Source of the DNA: a virus
IMG/VR virus record: IMGVR_UViG_3300043420_001163
Location: 1 to 35,112 of that record
DNA: 35,112 nt
Direction: 5' to 3' (one strand)
Shown here: positions 1 to 9,729 of the stretch, piece after piece
Layout: the number at the start of each line of letters is the position of its first letter
Position numbering within the stretch: position 1 is the stretch's first letter
The notes under the pieces: model-generated
Told to the model about the DNA's origin: nothing
What the model saw: the letters and a program-made list of their open reading frames with translations, nothing else
Databases searched by the model: none
Made by a program: the position numbers and the translations under genes

Positions 1-2
1 TT

Positions 3-659
3 GAACGAAAAGACTCGCTCCTAACAGACTTCACCGATGCGGATTTTGCTTTCACAGTGTCAGCGATATCAGGAGACGGATTGACTGTGACCCTTAGCGG
101 CGCTTTCAGTGGTCCCGTGGGTAGTGCTCTCACCTGGTATAACGGCACCGTCACCAAGATATACCGCATCACAGCAGTCTCAGGGGCCGACGTGACCCTG
201 AACATCCCGTTCTCCGGTTCCGTGTCCGATGCGGTGACTCTGTACACCCCCATCGAATCCATCATCAGGACAGCCCCCATCGATGGAGGGGATTCGAGCT
301 ATGTAAAGCAGTTTACGAATTTTATCGTCAACACCCGCTATGATTCGCTTTCTGCTGCAAATATCAGCTTCCGCAGTGACTGGTTTGAATACGGTATCGA
401 TGTCGATTGGACGAAGCGAGACGAACGAAGGGGATGGGGTCAAGAACAGTGGGGCCGCTTCCCATGGGGCCAGGCTGCCGCTCAGAATCTTGAATACTTG
501 ACGAAGCCTTCGCAAATCATACAGACCGAGGTGCCAAGGACCCAGCAGAAGACGACCTTTTTGCAAGCCGAACTCGTGCATAACGTGGCCTGCGAAGGTA
601 TGTTCATTCAACAAATGGCATTTGAAGTCGATACAAAATCTAAGAGGCCAGCACGATGA
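3..659 (+). CDS. Tail nozzle/hub-like virion protein, C-terminal part (5' end outside window)
   Basis: The frame is open from base 3, so only the last 218 residues are visible and no start belongs to the window; the GTG at 57 is probably internal. The visible part is beta-rich (alternating T/V/G/S segments), followed by a tryptophan-glycine stretch (GWGQEQWGRFPWG, about residues 140-155). The C-terminus ends in basic residues. Similar W-G segments occur near the ends of podovirus hub, nozzle or DNA-stabilisation proteins, which plug the portal side of the tail. Its position immediately before the portal gene (the ATG at 656 overlaps its stop) fits a virion role. The nozzle assignment is inference by style and position; a different tail or appendage protein is possible. 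Confidence 0.5.
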   Translation, partial: ERKDSLLTDFTDADFAFTVSAISGDGLTVTLSGAFSGPVGSALTWYNGTVTKIYRITAVSGADVTLNIPFSGSVSDAVTLYTPIESIIRTAPIDGGDSSYVKQFTNFIVNTRYDSLSAANISFRSDWFEYGIDVDWTKRDERRGWGQEQWGRFPWGQAAAQNLEYLTKPSQIIQTEVPRTQQKTTFLQAELVHNVACEGMFIQQMAFEVDTKSKRPAR

Positions 660-2644
660 ATAACGGTTATTGGGCAGCAGAGAAAGACACCGATTCGGTC
701 GTTTCCAAGATTGAAAGCTTCCTATCCATGTTCAGCCTGAACGCGGATGCAGGGCAATCCACGCTATCCGGTGTCTGGTCGAGAAACCTCCGAATGTATT
801 ATAACTCGGTAGTTTCCCTGGATTCGACAGATTCAAGCCTCGGATATGGTGGTGAAAACGGCGAGCTGATTGATATGCACGTCCCCGTTGCCCGTTCGGA
901 CGTGCGAAAGATGATTGCTATCATTTGCCGTCAGAGGCTCTTTTTCAAGGCGCAGGCAGAGAGCGGTGAATGGGTGACTCGCAGTAATACCCAAATCGTG
1001 GATTCTCTGTCTCAAGACTATGCCACCGATGAAGATATGGATTTAAACCGAGTCCGTGAAAAGCTAGCCGAACTTGCTATCGTATGTGGGCATAGCTTTC
1101 TGCTGAACCAGTGGGATGCAGATAAGAAAAAGCCTATCTTCCGGGTTATCCCCCCTTGGATGTCAACTTATAACTTCAACGTCGATTCCTTCGATTCGCT
1201 TGATTGGTTTGTCGTTCACTACTTCGTAAACAAGTACAGCCTTGCCGAAGAACACCCGAAACACCGGGAAACCATTCTGAACGCTGCATCAGACCGTTCG
1301 GCTATTAACCCTTGGTCCATTCAGTTCGGGGTTCTTGACTACTCCGAAGATGATGTTCTTGTCTCCGAGTTTTACCACAAATCGACCCCTGCTCTTGAGA
1401 ACGGCCGGTTCATCAAGTTCGTCTCAAACGTCGGTATCGAGGATATCGATAACCCTTACCTGGACACCTCAGGACGGGCCGAGATTCCGGTGTCCATGTG
1501 CGTGCCCGAACTCATTCAGCCTTATTTGATTGGCTACCCAAAGATTTGCGACTTGCTCCCGCTCCAGGAGATGACCGACCATCAGTTCTCGGTCATGGCG
1601 ACTATCTTCAGTGCCTTGGGTGTCCCGACTATCTTGAACCCAAGAACAAGCGGGATGAACGCGTCAAACATGAGTGGCTTGAAGGTCATTAGCTATAACC
1701 CGCAGCTAGGCGACGGGCTCAAGGCAGCTAAACCAGAGGTTCTTGAACTCTGTAAGCTTCCCCCGAACTTGCTCGATACCATTAACATCATGCAGCAGTT
1801 CCAGCAGAGGATTTCAAACATCAGTGGCGCACTTCAAGGGCAGCTCCCTCCCGGTGTGACAGCCGCTAGCGCAATTGCAACGCTCTCCGCCAATGCCGTC
1901 GAGTTCATTGAGCCGATGAGCCTTGCGGTCAACAGAGCCATGGAATCGGGCATGATGAAAGCCATTACCCAGACTGCTCAATTCCTGGACGAAGCACGGA
2001 CCCTCGAAATCGTGGGGCCAAACAATGCGACAGCGGTTGCGAAATTTACAGGTGACGACTTGAAGGGCATTAGGCGCGTGAACCTCCTGGTTCAGAATCC
2101 CCTCATGCTCTTCGCCGGTGGGCGTCAGAAGATTGCCGAAGATTACATGAAAATCGGTTTGATTCAGACTCCCGAACAATATGATGCGGTTATGGTTTAC
2201 GGCTCTCTCGACCCCGTTCGTGAGAAGTCCATGACAAAAGAGAACCTCGTGTCTTGGGAAAACCAGCAGATGAGACAGGGCGAGCCTGTCTACGCATTGG
2301 CTACCGATGACCATGCTTATCATATTTATAAACATACGGTTCTTGAGAACGACCCCGAGATTCGAAGGCGACCGGAACTTCTCAAGATTATTGACGACCA
2401 CAAAAATGAGCACCTTCGCCTAAGCAGAGAAGTGGATGTAGGCCTCTATGCCATGGCGCAAACCGGCAAGAATTTGCCACCCGACCAAAACACCCCTACG
2501 GGCATGCCAGAACAGGTACCCATGGAGGGGCAGATGCAAGCGCCTTCTGGTACACTCGAGGGGGCGGAACAAATGGCGGAAGGGGTCGAAACAGCCGAAC
2601 CAGCGAGCCCGGCTAACCCCATTTTTGACCTTGGAGAAGCGTAA
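656..2644 (+). CDS. Portal protein
   Basis: A 662-residue protein, the usual size for a podovirus portal. The portal is the dodecameric ring at one capsid vertex through which the terminase pumps DNA and to which the tail attaches. Visible signs are an N-terminal helical region, a central mixed domain, and a long helical segment around residues 390-445 (GALQGQLPPGVTAASAIATL and following) like the portal stem/crown helices. The C-terminal tail after about residue 610 is proline-, methionine- and glutamate-rich and likely disordered. The start ATG overlaps the previous stop by four bases and its own stop overlaps the next ATG (TAATG), indicating translational coupling. The gene lies next to tail and internal-protein genes rather than beside the terminase, which is unusual. 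The call rests on overall resemblance, length and neighbours. Confidence 0.82.
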   Translation: MNNGYWAAEKDTDSVVSKIESFLSMFSLNADAGQSTLSGVWSRNLRMYYNSVVSLDSTDSSLGYGGENGELIDMHVPVARSDVRKMIAIICRQRLFFKAQAESGEWVTRSNTQIVDSLSQDYATDEDMDLNRVREKLAELAIVCGHSFLLNQWDADKKKPIFRVIPPWMSTYNFNVDSFDSLDWFVVHYFVNKYSLAEEHPKHRETILNAASDRSAINPWSIQFGVLDYSEDDVLVSEFYHKSTPALENGRFIKFVSNVGIEDIDNPYLDTSGRAEIPVSMCVPELIQPYLIGYPKICDLLPLQEMTDHQFSVMATIFSALGVPTILNPRTSGMNASNMSGLKVISYNPQLGDGLKAAKPEVLELCKLPPNLLDTINIMQQFQQRISNISGALQGQLPPGVTAASAIATLSANAVEFIEPMSLAVNRAMESGMMKAITQTAQFLDEARTLEIVGPNNATAVAKFTGDDLKGIRRVNLLVQNPLMLFAGGRQKIAEDYMKIGLIQTPEQYDAVMVYGSLDPVREKSMTKENLVSWENQQMRQGEPVYALATDDHAYHIYKHTVLENDPEIRRRPELLKIIDDHKNEHLRLSREVDVGLYAMAQTGKNLPPDQNTPTGMPEQVPMEGQMQAPSGTLEGAEQMAEGVETAEPASPANPIFDLGEA

Positions 2645-4038
2645 TGCAACGCGAACAAGATTACCTGGTATCTCAGCCAGGGGGACAACAAAACGAAGAC
2701 ACCCAGCGGTCGTATAGGCTCGCCGGGGGTCCGTCGTTTGGTGTCAGTTCATCCGGCGGTCAGGTTCGACCAGCGTCCAACTTTCAAGCAGCACAGCAAG
2801 CATCGCCAGATAGGGCGAGGCAGACTTTCAGAACGAGAGAGAGGCAAATTCGCGAAGTTCGTCCAGTGGATTTCACCCTCCGTGATACTTCTCAGACAAA
2901 AAGCGATATCGGTGCCGATATTGTCAGTCAGGGTATCCAGCAAGAACAGAGACTCGCAGAGAGTGGACCAAAGGTTGAAGAGTTTCTTCCTGATTATGAG
3001 AAAGCGCTAACGGGCGACCAAGATGCAATTATGCGGACAGGGTATCGCTTGCAAAATCCTTACGAAGAAAGAAAAGTTGAGGATATTAGACCGACAGCAG
3101 GTCAAACTTTTCTGGACTTTCTAAGAGCACCCGGTCAGGACACTTACCACACTGAACTTGCAAAACAGCAAGGCGGTCCCTTTGGTGTAAACGCTCTTGA
3201 CGCTGCAAGGCTTGCAGCTAGTGGGCAGGGAGCTAGGGCATTCTCAAGAGCCGCGCAGGATATTGGAAGTGTCTATAATTTAATACCTGAAGCCGAAGCA
3301 AGGGTTGCGGAATCAGAAACAAGACGCGCTAATCAATACGCTGAAACCGTGGATTCAATACGTGCTTTGTTGCAGGGTGGGGAAAGAGAATTAAAGACAG
3401 CCGGTGAGAGAGAAATCGAAGCATATCGAACGAGAGATCTTGGTCCTGAACTAAGGGCTTTAGTTGAAGAACTAAAAGTTACAAATCCTGAAATAAGTCC
3501 TTATATTGGAGAAGGTCTAGGGGCAGGTTTTGAAAAACTTAACCCATTCATCGATCGAGAACTGACATTTGCTGAAACCCTTAGTCCAGAGGAAGCGGAT
3601 AGATATAACATCATCGCTGAACTCTTAGGGGTCAATCCTGTTCAAAGGCTAGCACCGGAAGCAGGGTTTAACAGAGATTCGGTCATTGCTGCGATATTGG
3701 CAGCAGCTCAAAACGAACAGACAACCGCTGAAACAGAAAGAAAGAGACAAGAATCACTAACACCTGAACAGTGGTTAAACGAGAATGCCCGTGGTCTTAA
3801 CCAGTATATCAAGAGTCAGATTTCCGACATGACTCCTGCACAACAGGCAGAGATATTAAGAGACATACAGCAAGAAATGAAAAACAATCCAGAAGCTCAG
3901 CGCATGGGGCAGGCTTGGGTATCCAATAGAATAGAAGAGAAAAGAGCGGCTATTTTAACAAGAGATCAACTCGCTCAAAACTTAGATTTTACATCAGGTC
4001 CGAACCGAATCCCGCACATTTCGGTCGTTAATCTTTAG
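2644..4038 (+). CDS. Putative internal virion (ejection) protein, Q/E/R-rich
   Basis: A 464-residue hydrophilic protein with no transmembrane segment. The first 90 residues are low-complexity (Q, S, G, R) and the rest is rich in predicted helix with many E, R, A and Q. No enzyme motif was seen. It follows the portal gene with a TAATG overlap and precedes two other helical proteins and one very large protein. That arrangement resembles the ejection-protein block of short-tailed phages, whose products are packed in the head and delivered with the DNA. The second half of the gene is visibly more A/T-rich than the portal gene, which may reflect module exchange. I do not recognise a family; the role is inferred only from position and composition. 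Confidence 0.5.
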   Translation: MQREQDYLVSQPGGQQNEDTQRSYRLAGGPSFGVSSSGGQVRPASNFQAAQQASPDRARQTFRTRERQIREVRPVDFTLRDTSQTKSDIGADIVSQGIQQEQRLAESGPKVEEFLPDYEKALTGDQDAIMRTGYRLQNPYEERKVEDIRPTAGQTFLDFLRAPGQDTYHTELAKQQGGPFGVNALDAARLAASGQGARAFSRAAQDIGSVYNLIPEAEARVAESETRRANQYAETVDSIRALLQGGERELKTAGEREIEAYRTRDLGPELRALVEELKVTNPEISPYIGEGLGAGFEKLNPFIDRELTFAETLSPEEADRYNIIAELLGVNPVQRLAPEAGFNRDSVIAAILAAAQNEQTTAETERKRQESLTPEQWLNENARGLNQYIKSQISDMTPAQQAEILRDIQQEMKNNPEAQRMGQAWVSNRIEEKRAAILTRDQLAQNLDFTSGPNRIPHISVVNL

Positions 4039-4046
4039 GGGTTAAA

Positions 4047-5093
4047 ATGGTAGCACCAATCGTAGCAATGGTCGGAATCACCGCAGTATCCGGACTCGTC
4101 CAGTTCCTCAACTCTGAACGCGGGCGCTCTTTGGCTCGTGAAGAACGAAGACGACTTGAAGCCCTTATCGATAAGCTCGAATCCCCGCAGTTCGATACGA
4201 GCATTATTACACCTCCTGAACTGAAGCTTCTCGAGACTTACACTCCAGAAGTCGCTCAGATGGTTTACGAAGTAGACCCCGAACTAATTACAGCAGACTC
4301 AGACAGGGCAATCGCAGGCAAAGCAGCACAGCAGGCAACACTTAGCCGACTCGAAGCTATCGCAGCCGGTCAAGACCCCCTCGGTGATGCGACTATCGTC
4401 AAAGCGATTAACGATGCTATCGAGGCAAGCGGGACCCAAAGGGATGCTATTCTTGCGGATATGGCTAGGCAGGGGATGTCACCCGGTTCTAGTGCATATG
4501 GTTTGATGCAGTCCCAAGCAGCCAGCCAAAGTCAGAAGAACATGTTTGATGCAAGCCTGAACGCTGCAATCGCTGAAAGGCAGAGGCGACAGCAGGCTAT
4601 GGGTGAAAGCGCAGCACTCGGCGGTAAGATGCTGCAATCAGAAATCGACCTCGAACGCATGAACGACAGCATCATCAATGCAATCAATCAGCGCAACACG
4701 CAAGCACGTAGGCAGTACCTTGCAAACCGTGCCAACACTCTGAACGACGCGCAACTGAGAAATCAGAGGGAAAGACAACGGCTATACGAAACCAATGCGT
4801 CGAACATCTTCGAATCGCAGCTCCGCGGACAGGATTTGAGAAACAAGCAAATCCAAGCGGATTACAACACTCAACGCGATAAACTAAATGCCTACGCAGG
4901 AAATGCCCGGTTCCCTGAAATCACCGAAGAGACCCAAGGACGTAACCAGATGATACAAGGCCTTAGCAATGCAGCCTTGATTGCGTCTATCTTGGCTAAG
5001 GATAGTCCGGCACCTGTTCGTCAGGAAGCAAGTTCAGTGGATTCGCAAGGGTTCCCGAATTATATTAGACCGTCGAACGAATTACCGATTTGA
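4047..5093 (+). CDS. Putative internal virion protein with hydrophobic N-terminus and coiled coil
   Basis: A 348-residue protein. Residues 1-21 (MVAPIVAMVGITAVSGLVQF) are hydrophobic and could insert in a membrane or pack against another virion protein. Residues 25-45 are very basic and acidic (EERRRLEALIDKLE). Roughly residues 120-280 form a long Q/N/R-rich helical region with coiled-coil character. No catalytic motif was seen. It starts nine bases after the previous stop and ends five bases before the next gene. Proteins of this type after the portal gene are commonly internal or injection proteins of podoviruses, and a hydrophobic N-terminus fits passage into the host envelope. This is inference from context. 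Confidence 0.5.
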   Translation: MVAPIVAMVGITAVSGLVQFLNSERGRSLAREERRRLEALIDKLESPQFDTSIITPPELKLLETYTPEVAQMVYEVDPELITADSDRAIAGKAAQQATLSRLEAIAAGQDPLGDATIVKAINDAIEASGTQRDAILADMARQGMSPGSSAYGLMQSQAASQSQKNMFDASLNAAIAERQRRQQAMGESAALGGKMLQSEIDLERMNDSIINAINQRNTQARRQYLANRANTLNDAQLRNQRERQRLYETNASNIFESQLRGQDLRNKQIQADYNTQRDKLNAYAGNARFPEITEETQGRNQMIQGLSNAALIASILAKDSPAPVRQEASSVDSQGFPNYIRPSNELPI

Positions 5094-5098
5094 GGTGA

Positions 5099-6478
5099 AT
5101 GATGGGAATGCGACAAACATCAGCTATTGAAGAATTGCTTCAAAGCAGAAAACAGAGACGAGACAATCCATTCGGCGGTGACAGGGCGAGAGCCTTGGCC
5201 AGTGCTCTCAGTGGTATGAGCGCATCCGCTGGAACATATGGCGGTAAAATGCCACAGTCTCCAGGATTCCAGGAAGCTATCAAGTTACTCGGTCGGGATG
5301 AGGACACGACAGACGAACAGCTATTTGAAAACATCAAGGTCGCAGGACTCGCAGACGAAGCACAAAAAAACGAAGCGCGAAGGGCCAGGGTACTCGACCC
5401 CCTTAGCCGTGGTTTGCTTGAATCGCGTATCAAGGCACTACCCATCGAACAGGTAGGCGAAATCGATATTCGTCCCGATATGACCATGGGTGAAGTTGAA
5501 GACGACCCAATCCTTGGTCAGTTCATGAAAGAGTCACTACCCAAAAGGCCCACAGTTACCGAGGATATCGCAAGGACGAAGGAAGCCGAAAGGCAAGCTC
5601 TTCGAAGGCAGCCGCTATCTGATATTGATAAAGCATTTCTCGAAAAGAAGATGAAAGAGTTCGGTATCGAGAAGAAAATACCGGAAGGGTACACCCGTGG
5701 CGAGGCTCAAGATAACCTATTCTTTCAGCAGTACATCGGTAAAATGCCAAGCGATAAAGGTGGTTTGACTCCATGGCAGCAAATCACTCTCCAGAGAGGT
5801 ATCCAGAAAGATATCAGGGATGAAAACCGATATCAGGAACAGCAAGCGCAGAAAGAGCGTGACAGGGCAAAACCAAGTGATAAGTTCCAGCAACAAATGC
5901 TCGATTATGATGAAGCCTTGGCACTGATTGACACCATCGAGAAGCAGAAACAACAGTTCCCGACGGGCCGCACCGAGTCAATCGGAGAAACCATGTCGGA
6001 ACTTGCAACGGATTACCTCGGGGATATTCCAGTCATTGGAAAGTATGCTCCGAAGCCGACCCCTGGTTTTGCCGAGTTTAGAGCAAACGTCGAGAGAAAC
6101 CTCGCCCAATTCATCAATCGGATATCGGGGGCAGCAGCATCGGAACGGGAAGTCGCAAGACTTGGAAACGTGGAAGTCAAAGTATCGGACCCTGATTCGG
6201 TATTCATGGATAAGCTCCGAGCCACAAAAGATAACCTCATGGCAGCTCGTGATATCGCTATCGAACATCAAAGGCGACTCGGGAAAGACCCTGAAGCGTT
6301 TGTCCCTAGGGTTCAGCGTCCTGCTCAGCAAACCGCGCCTAACCGTGGTCCCACAGGCGAACTTCAAGAAAGACTAACAGAGGAAGATAAGGCAGCAGCA
6401 GACTGGGCGCATAAGAATCCAAATGACCCAAGGTCTAAGCAGATATTGGAGGCAATCCGTGCCAAGTTTCGACCCTGA
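5099..6478 (+). CDS. Putative internal virion protein, charged and helical
   Basis: A 459-residue hydrophilic protein without a membrane segment, rich in E, R, K and Q. There is a long helical stretch around residues 215-265 and a proline/arginine-rich part near residues 400-425. Two start codons overlap the region (ATG at 5099 and 5102); the GAGGTG just upstream fits either. The end of the gene overlaps the next one, whose likely GTG start at 6459 lies 20 bases before this stop. No domain recognised. Its place between two other putative ejection proteins supports a virion role, but scaffolding or assembly functions cannot be excluded. Confidence 0.45.
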   Translation: MMGMRQTSAIEELLQSRKQRRDNPFGGDRARALASALSGMSASAGTYGGKMPQSPGFQEAIKLLGRDEDTTDEQLFENIKVAGLADEAQKNEARRARVLDPLSRGLLESRIKALPIEQVGEIDIRPDMTMGEVEDDPILGQFMKESLPKRPTVTEDIARTKEAERQALRRQPLSDIDKAFLEKKMKEFGIEKKIPEGYTRGEAQDNLFFQQYIGKMPSDKGGLTPWQQITLQRGIQKDIRDENRYQEQQAQKERDRAKPSDKFQQQMLDYDEALALIDTIEKQKQQFPTGRTESIGETMSELATDYLGDIPVIGKYAPKPTPGFAEFRANVERNLAQFINRISGAAASEREVARLGNVEVKVSDPDSVFMDKLRATKDNLMAARDIAIEHQRRLGKDPEAFVPRVQRPAQQTAPNRGPTGELQERLTEEDKAAADWAHKNPNDPRSKQILEAIRAKFRP

Positions 6479-9400
6479 TTCCTATCTGAAAAAGCAAAAA
6501 GAATTCAACCCAGATGCTTACCTTCAGAAGCAGCAACTTCCTATTGGTAAGGATATCGAGCCTGAGAGCGCACCCCGGATTCGCTTCGGTCCCGACGTGC
6601 CGGTTCTTGAAGCCTTGGCTAAATCCTATGGTCAGGGTGTCACCCTCGACAATATCGAAGAAATCCTCGCAGGGGCAAAAAGCACCTTCGGTGAGAAGTC
6701 CTACGAAGACTACCTCGCTGAAGAACAGCGAAGGATGCAGGAAATCGAGCAGGAACGACCTTTGACATCCTTTGTCGGTCGGACAGGTGGATACCTCACG
6801 ACAGGGGGCCTCGCAAGGGGCCTCGTCAAACCGGCAACTAGACTCGGTACTGCTGCCATGGAAGCGGGCCTCGGTGCTATCCAGGGTTTTGGTTCAGCAG
6901 AGAGTGATGAAGACAAGCTATCTTCCATGGGAGAAGGGGCAGTCCTTGGGGGTGTTGGAAGTACCGTTTTTGATACCCTCGGTAAAGCCATTCGAACAGG
7001 CGCAGGAAAAGCCTCCGACCTGTTCTCCGACGTTATCCTGAACACCCCGAAACCTGTCTCTCAGGCACTCAGGAAAGACCCGAAATACTTTGATGACCTA
7101 GCCGAACTAGATGAGATAGCCGAGAACGTCGCGGGTAAATTAGGAAGTTTGCAAGCAAGTGTCAGGAATCTGAATGAGCAGGCAATCGGCACCCTTGCCA
7201 ATAGGCCCTTGCAGAACAAGGCGCAGGTGGTAAGGGACCTCGAAGAGCTACCGGGCAGAATGTCACTGACAGGTGTCGAGGACTATCCCGAGAATCAGGC
7301 AATCCTGAACGAAATCGAACGTGCTCGAAATGTGATTATGAATGCCGAGAGTGAGAGGGAATTGAAAAACCTCCTGACAACACTTGGCAGAAAAGCAGAC
7401 TTTGGGACCCCCGGAAGCAGTGCTATTAACTCGGTTAGGAAGCAAATCAGGGGAATCGTGAACCGTAGCCTGAAAGAGCAGAACCCAGAGTATGCAGCCG
7501 CAATGCTCCCCCTTGCCAAGCAAACCAGGGCACTGGATGCAGGAATCAAAGAATCCAGGGTCGGGCTTGAAGACGGGATGTTCGTCCCCTCAAATAGAAC
7601 CGTGTCACGACTCGAAACCTTGATGAACAGCCTCGACAAGAGCAAGAACCAAATCGCTCGTTCCGACCTTGAAAGGGTATACCCAGGACTCGAAGAGGCT
7701 CTCCGTAAACAGAAACTCTTTAGGCAGAGTCAGGGGGGTGTAACATCAGGTTCGAGAAATGTGAACCTTGGTTTTGGTATTGGTTCCGGTGCCGGTGCGA
7801 TAGGTGAAGTTGTAAACGCTGCGACAGGGATGAACGTGCCCCCCTCTGTTTTCCTGACAACAGGTGCGATAGGTGGCGCGGTTATCGACAAGTACGGACG
7901 CTCCCTCGGTTCGGCAATCGCCAAGGCTGGGGGCAGGGCCGGTAAGTTCCTGGACAAGTACGGGGACATGTTCAAAACATCGGCCAATAAGGAAGCCACG
8001 CATCAATTCCTTTTAGAAACGGACCCCGAATACCGGGATGCTTACCTGGAACTTGAAAGGGGTTTTAACGACCCCGCATCGCTTGCGAACCTAGTGGGTT
8101 CCGCGGTGTTGGGGAGTGACTTAACCAGGGGTGTAGCCTCCGTAGGGGCCGGTATCGGTGGTGCTATGGAGGGCAGGCCTTTTGCTGAAGGTATGGAAGA
8201 ACGCTACCGAGAACTGGAGCAAAACCCATCGCAGCTTGAAGGTGTCCTCAGTATGGCGGGCGCTATGCTGCCAACTGGAAGAGCAGGCAGCCTCCCTTCG
8301 AAGATTATCCGAGGTGTCCAGGGACTCGACGAACTGCTGTCTGATACAGGCAAGCAGAAGAATGCGCCGAATTTGATGAATATCAAAATGCCGGATGGGA
8401 CGGAGTTTGGGTCGAAGATAGGCGACTCAAAGAAAGCCAAGGAATTGCTCGATGGTTTGAAACTTAAGAACAAAAATAAAATTGAAATAACAAGTACAAG
8501 TGACAATAATATATCGGGTTACATCAATCACCCCGATTACCCAAAGCATACAAAATTCTCGTTTGATAAAGATTCGGAAGGTTTGTGGGTTCTAAACTCA
8601 AATTATCGGTCCGACAGGCTTGCCGACATCCCACAGCTCAAAGGCTCTTCAACGGATATGCGACGCGCATTCGCTGAAGCATTAGGGGGGGTGGGTTCAG
8701 ATAGATTCGGAAGAAACTCCAAGGTCGGTCAGATATCTTACCTCAGAGACGAACAGGCGATGCCAACTTCACCGGATGTTACGAGTAACTTTCGTGGAAA
8801 TAGAATGAACAATCAAAGCAGGTTTTTTACTCCAGGGGACGAACAGCAAAAAGAAGACTTTATCAAGGCTTTCCAGGAGTCATACAAAATCAAACCTGAA
8901 GATGTCGATAGAAAGGGTTTGATTGACGAATTAGCACTTGGATTGCCGTATCAATACCAAGGCGCAGAGCAAGCTAGAAAAGCAGAAGCCAGGCTATTAA
9001 ATTTGCGTGATGATGCCAGAAAATATTATAAAAAGTATTCTACCGACCCAGCATACCGTAATGAACGTCTTGAAGCAAAACACGATTTTGATGAGAGATT
9101 GAATGAGATAAAAACAAAGCTGAGAAATGGTGATGTGTTAGATAATTCAACTATCGAAAGATTGATTGTTCAAATTCCAACAGACAAAAGAACGAGTGTT
9201 GAAAATGCCATACTATCGGATAAAAACCAGTTATTTGACATCATAGAACGAGATAGAAGAAACCTTGATTATGCTTCACCTGAAATTATAGAAATGTTCA
9301 AACTGAATCAGAGAAATGCTATAGCAAAAGCAAATCAAGTTTTGAAGGACCCAGGTGTTCCAGAAGAACGTCAGATACAAAGATATCTTAACGACCCCGA

Positions 9401-9641
9401 GTCATTAAAAAGACTGGACGCTTATTTTGATCATACAAAACAAACAATCCAAGACCTCGAAAGAGAAATAAGAGGTGCAATGCAAACTAGCGCCGAAGCT
9501 CCCGACCCTTGGATAATAAGTGAATTAAGAGCAGCAAAAAACCGTCTATCGACTCTTGAAGAAGTGAAACGAAGAGCAGAAAAACAAAACCAAGTCACCC
9601 CCCAAGACCTCGACCTACTCAGGGAGCTAGGTAAAAAATAA
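6459..9641 (+). CDS. Large putative internal virion/ejection protein with membrane-active segments
   Basis: About 1060 residues. I prefer the GTG at 6459 (GGAGG six bases upstream) over the in-frame ATG at 6423, which has no good ribosome site. The N-terminus has two copies of an F-[D/N]-P-D-x-Y-L motif (residues 4-10 and 15-21). Glycine- and alanine-rich hydrophobic stretches lie near residues 107-150, 158-185, 430-475 and 545-570, suggesting segments able to enter or disturb a membrane. The last 390 residues are K/N/D/E-rich and helical, and their DNA (from about 8460) is markedly A/T-richer than the first part. Size, location after the portal and glycine-rich segments fit the large ejection protein of podoviruses. 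No lytic transglycosylase motif was identified. Function inferred. Confidence 0.5.
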   Translation: MPSFDPDSYLKKQKEFNPDAYLQKQQLPIGKDIEPESAPRIRFGPDVPVLEALAKSYGQGVTLDNIEEILAGAKSTFGEKSYEDYLAEEQRRMQEIEQERPLTSFVGRTGGYLTTGGLARGLVKPATRLGTAAMEAGLGAIQGFGSAESDEDKLSSMGEGAVLGGVGSTVFDTLGKAIRTGAGKASDLFSDVILNTPKPVSQALRKDPKYFDDLAELDEIAENVAGKLGSLQASVRNLNEQAIGTLANRPLQNKAQVVRDLEELPGRMSLTGVEDYPENQAILNEIERARNVIMNAESERELKNLLTTLGRKADFGTPGSSAINSVRKQIRGIVNRSLKEQNPEYAAAMLPLAKQTRALDAGIKESRVGLEDGMFVPSNRTVSRLETLMNSLDKSKNQIARSDLERVYPGLEEALRKQKLFRQSQGGVTSGSRNVNLGFGIGSGAGAIGEVVNAATGMNVPPSVFLTTGAIGGAVIDKYGRSLGSAIAKAGGRAGKFLDKYGDMFKTSANKEATHQFLLETDPEYRDAYLELERGFNDPASLANLVGSAVLGSDLTRGVASVGAGIGGAMEGRPFAEGMEERYRELEQNPSQLEGVLSMAGAMLPTGRAGSLPSKIIRGVQGLDELLSDTGKQKNAPNLMNIKMPDGTEFGSKIGDSKKAKELLDGLKLKNKNKIEITSTSDNNISGYINHPDYPKHTKFSFDKDSEGLWVLNSNYRSDRLADIPQLKGSSTDMRRAFAEALGGVGSDRFGRNSKVGQISYLRDEQAMPTSPDVTSNFRGNRMNNQSRFFTPGDEQQKEDFIKAFQESYKIKPEDVDRKGLIDELALGLPYQYQGAEQARKAEARLLNLRDDARKYYKKYSTDPAYRNERLEAKHDFDERLNEIKTKLRNGDVLDNSTIERLIVQIPTDKRTSVENAILSDKNQLFDIIERDRRNLDYASPEIIEMFKLNQRNAIAKANQVLKDPGVPEERQIQRYLNDPESLKRLDAYFDHTKQTIQDLEREIRGAMQTSAEAPDPWIISELRAAKNRLSTLEEVKRRAEKQNQVTPQDLDLLRELGKK

Positions 9642-9729
9642 CGTTGCCTTGGCTTATGGATTAGGATAGTCTTCTTGCGCTAGGCAAGCCAATCTTCAAC
9701 TGACTTAGGTTGGCTGGGACAGAGTTTCG
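9642..9729. other. Convergent intergenic gap with weak inverted repeats
   Basis: This 88-base gap separates the end of the plus-strand virion operon from the end of a minus-strand gene, so terminators for both are expected. A CTTGC/GCAAG pair (9674-9678 and 9684-9688, five-base loop) and an AGCCAA/TTGGCT pair (9687-9692 and 9710-9715) are visible, but neither is followed by a T-run. No standard intrinsic terminator can be claimed. Confidence 0.35.

Noticed and set aside
1814-2413. 199-residue minus-strand frame opposite the portal gene
   Set aside because: It is a shadow of a strong portal coding frame, with no domain pattern or ribosome site.
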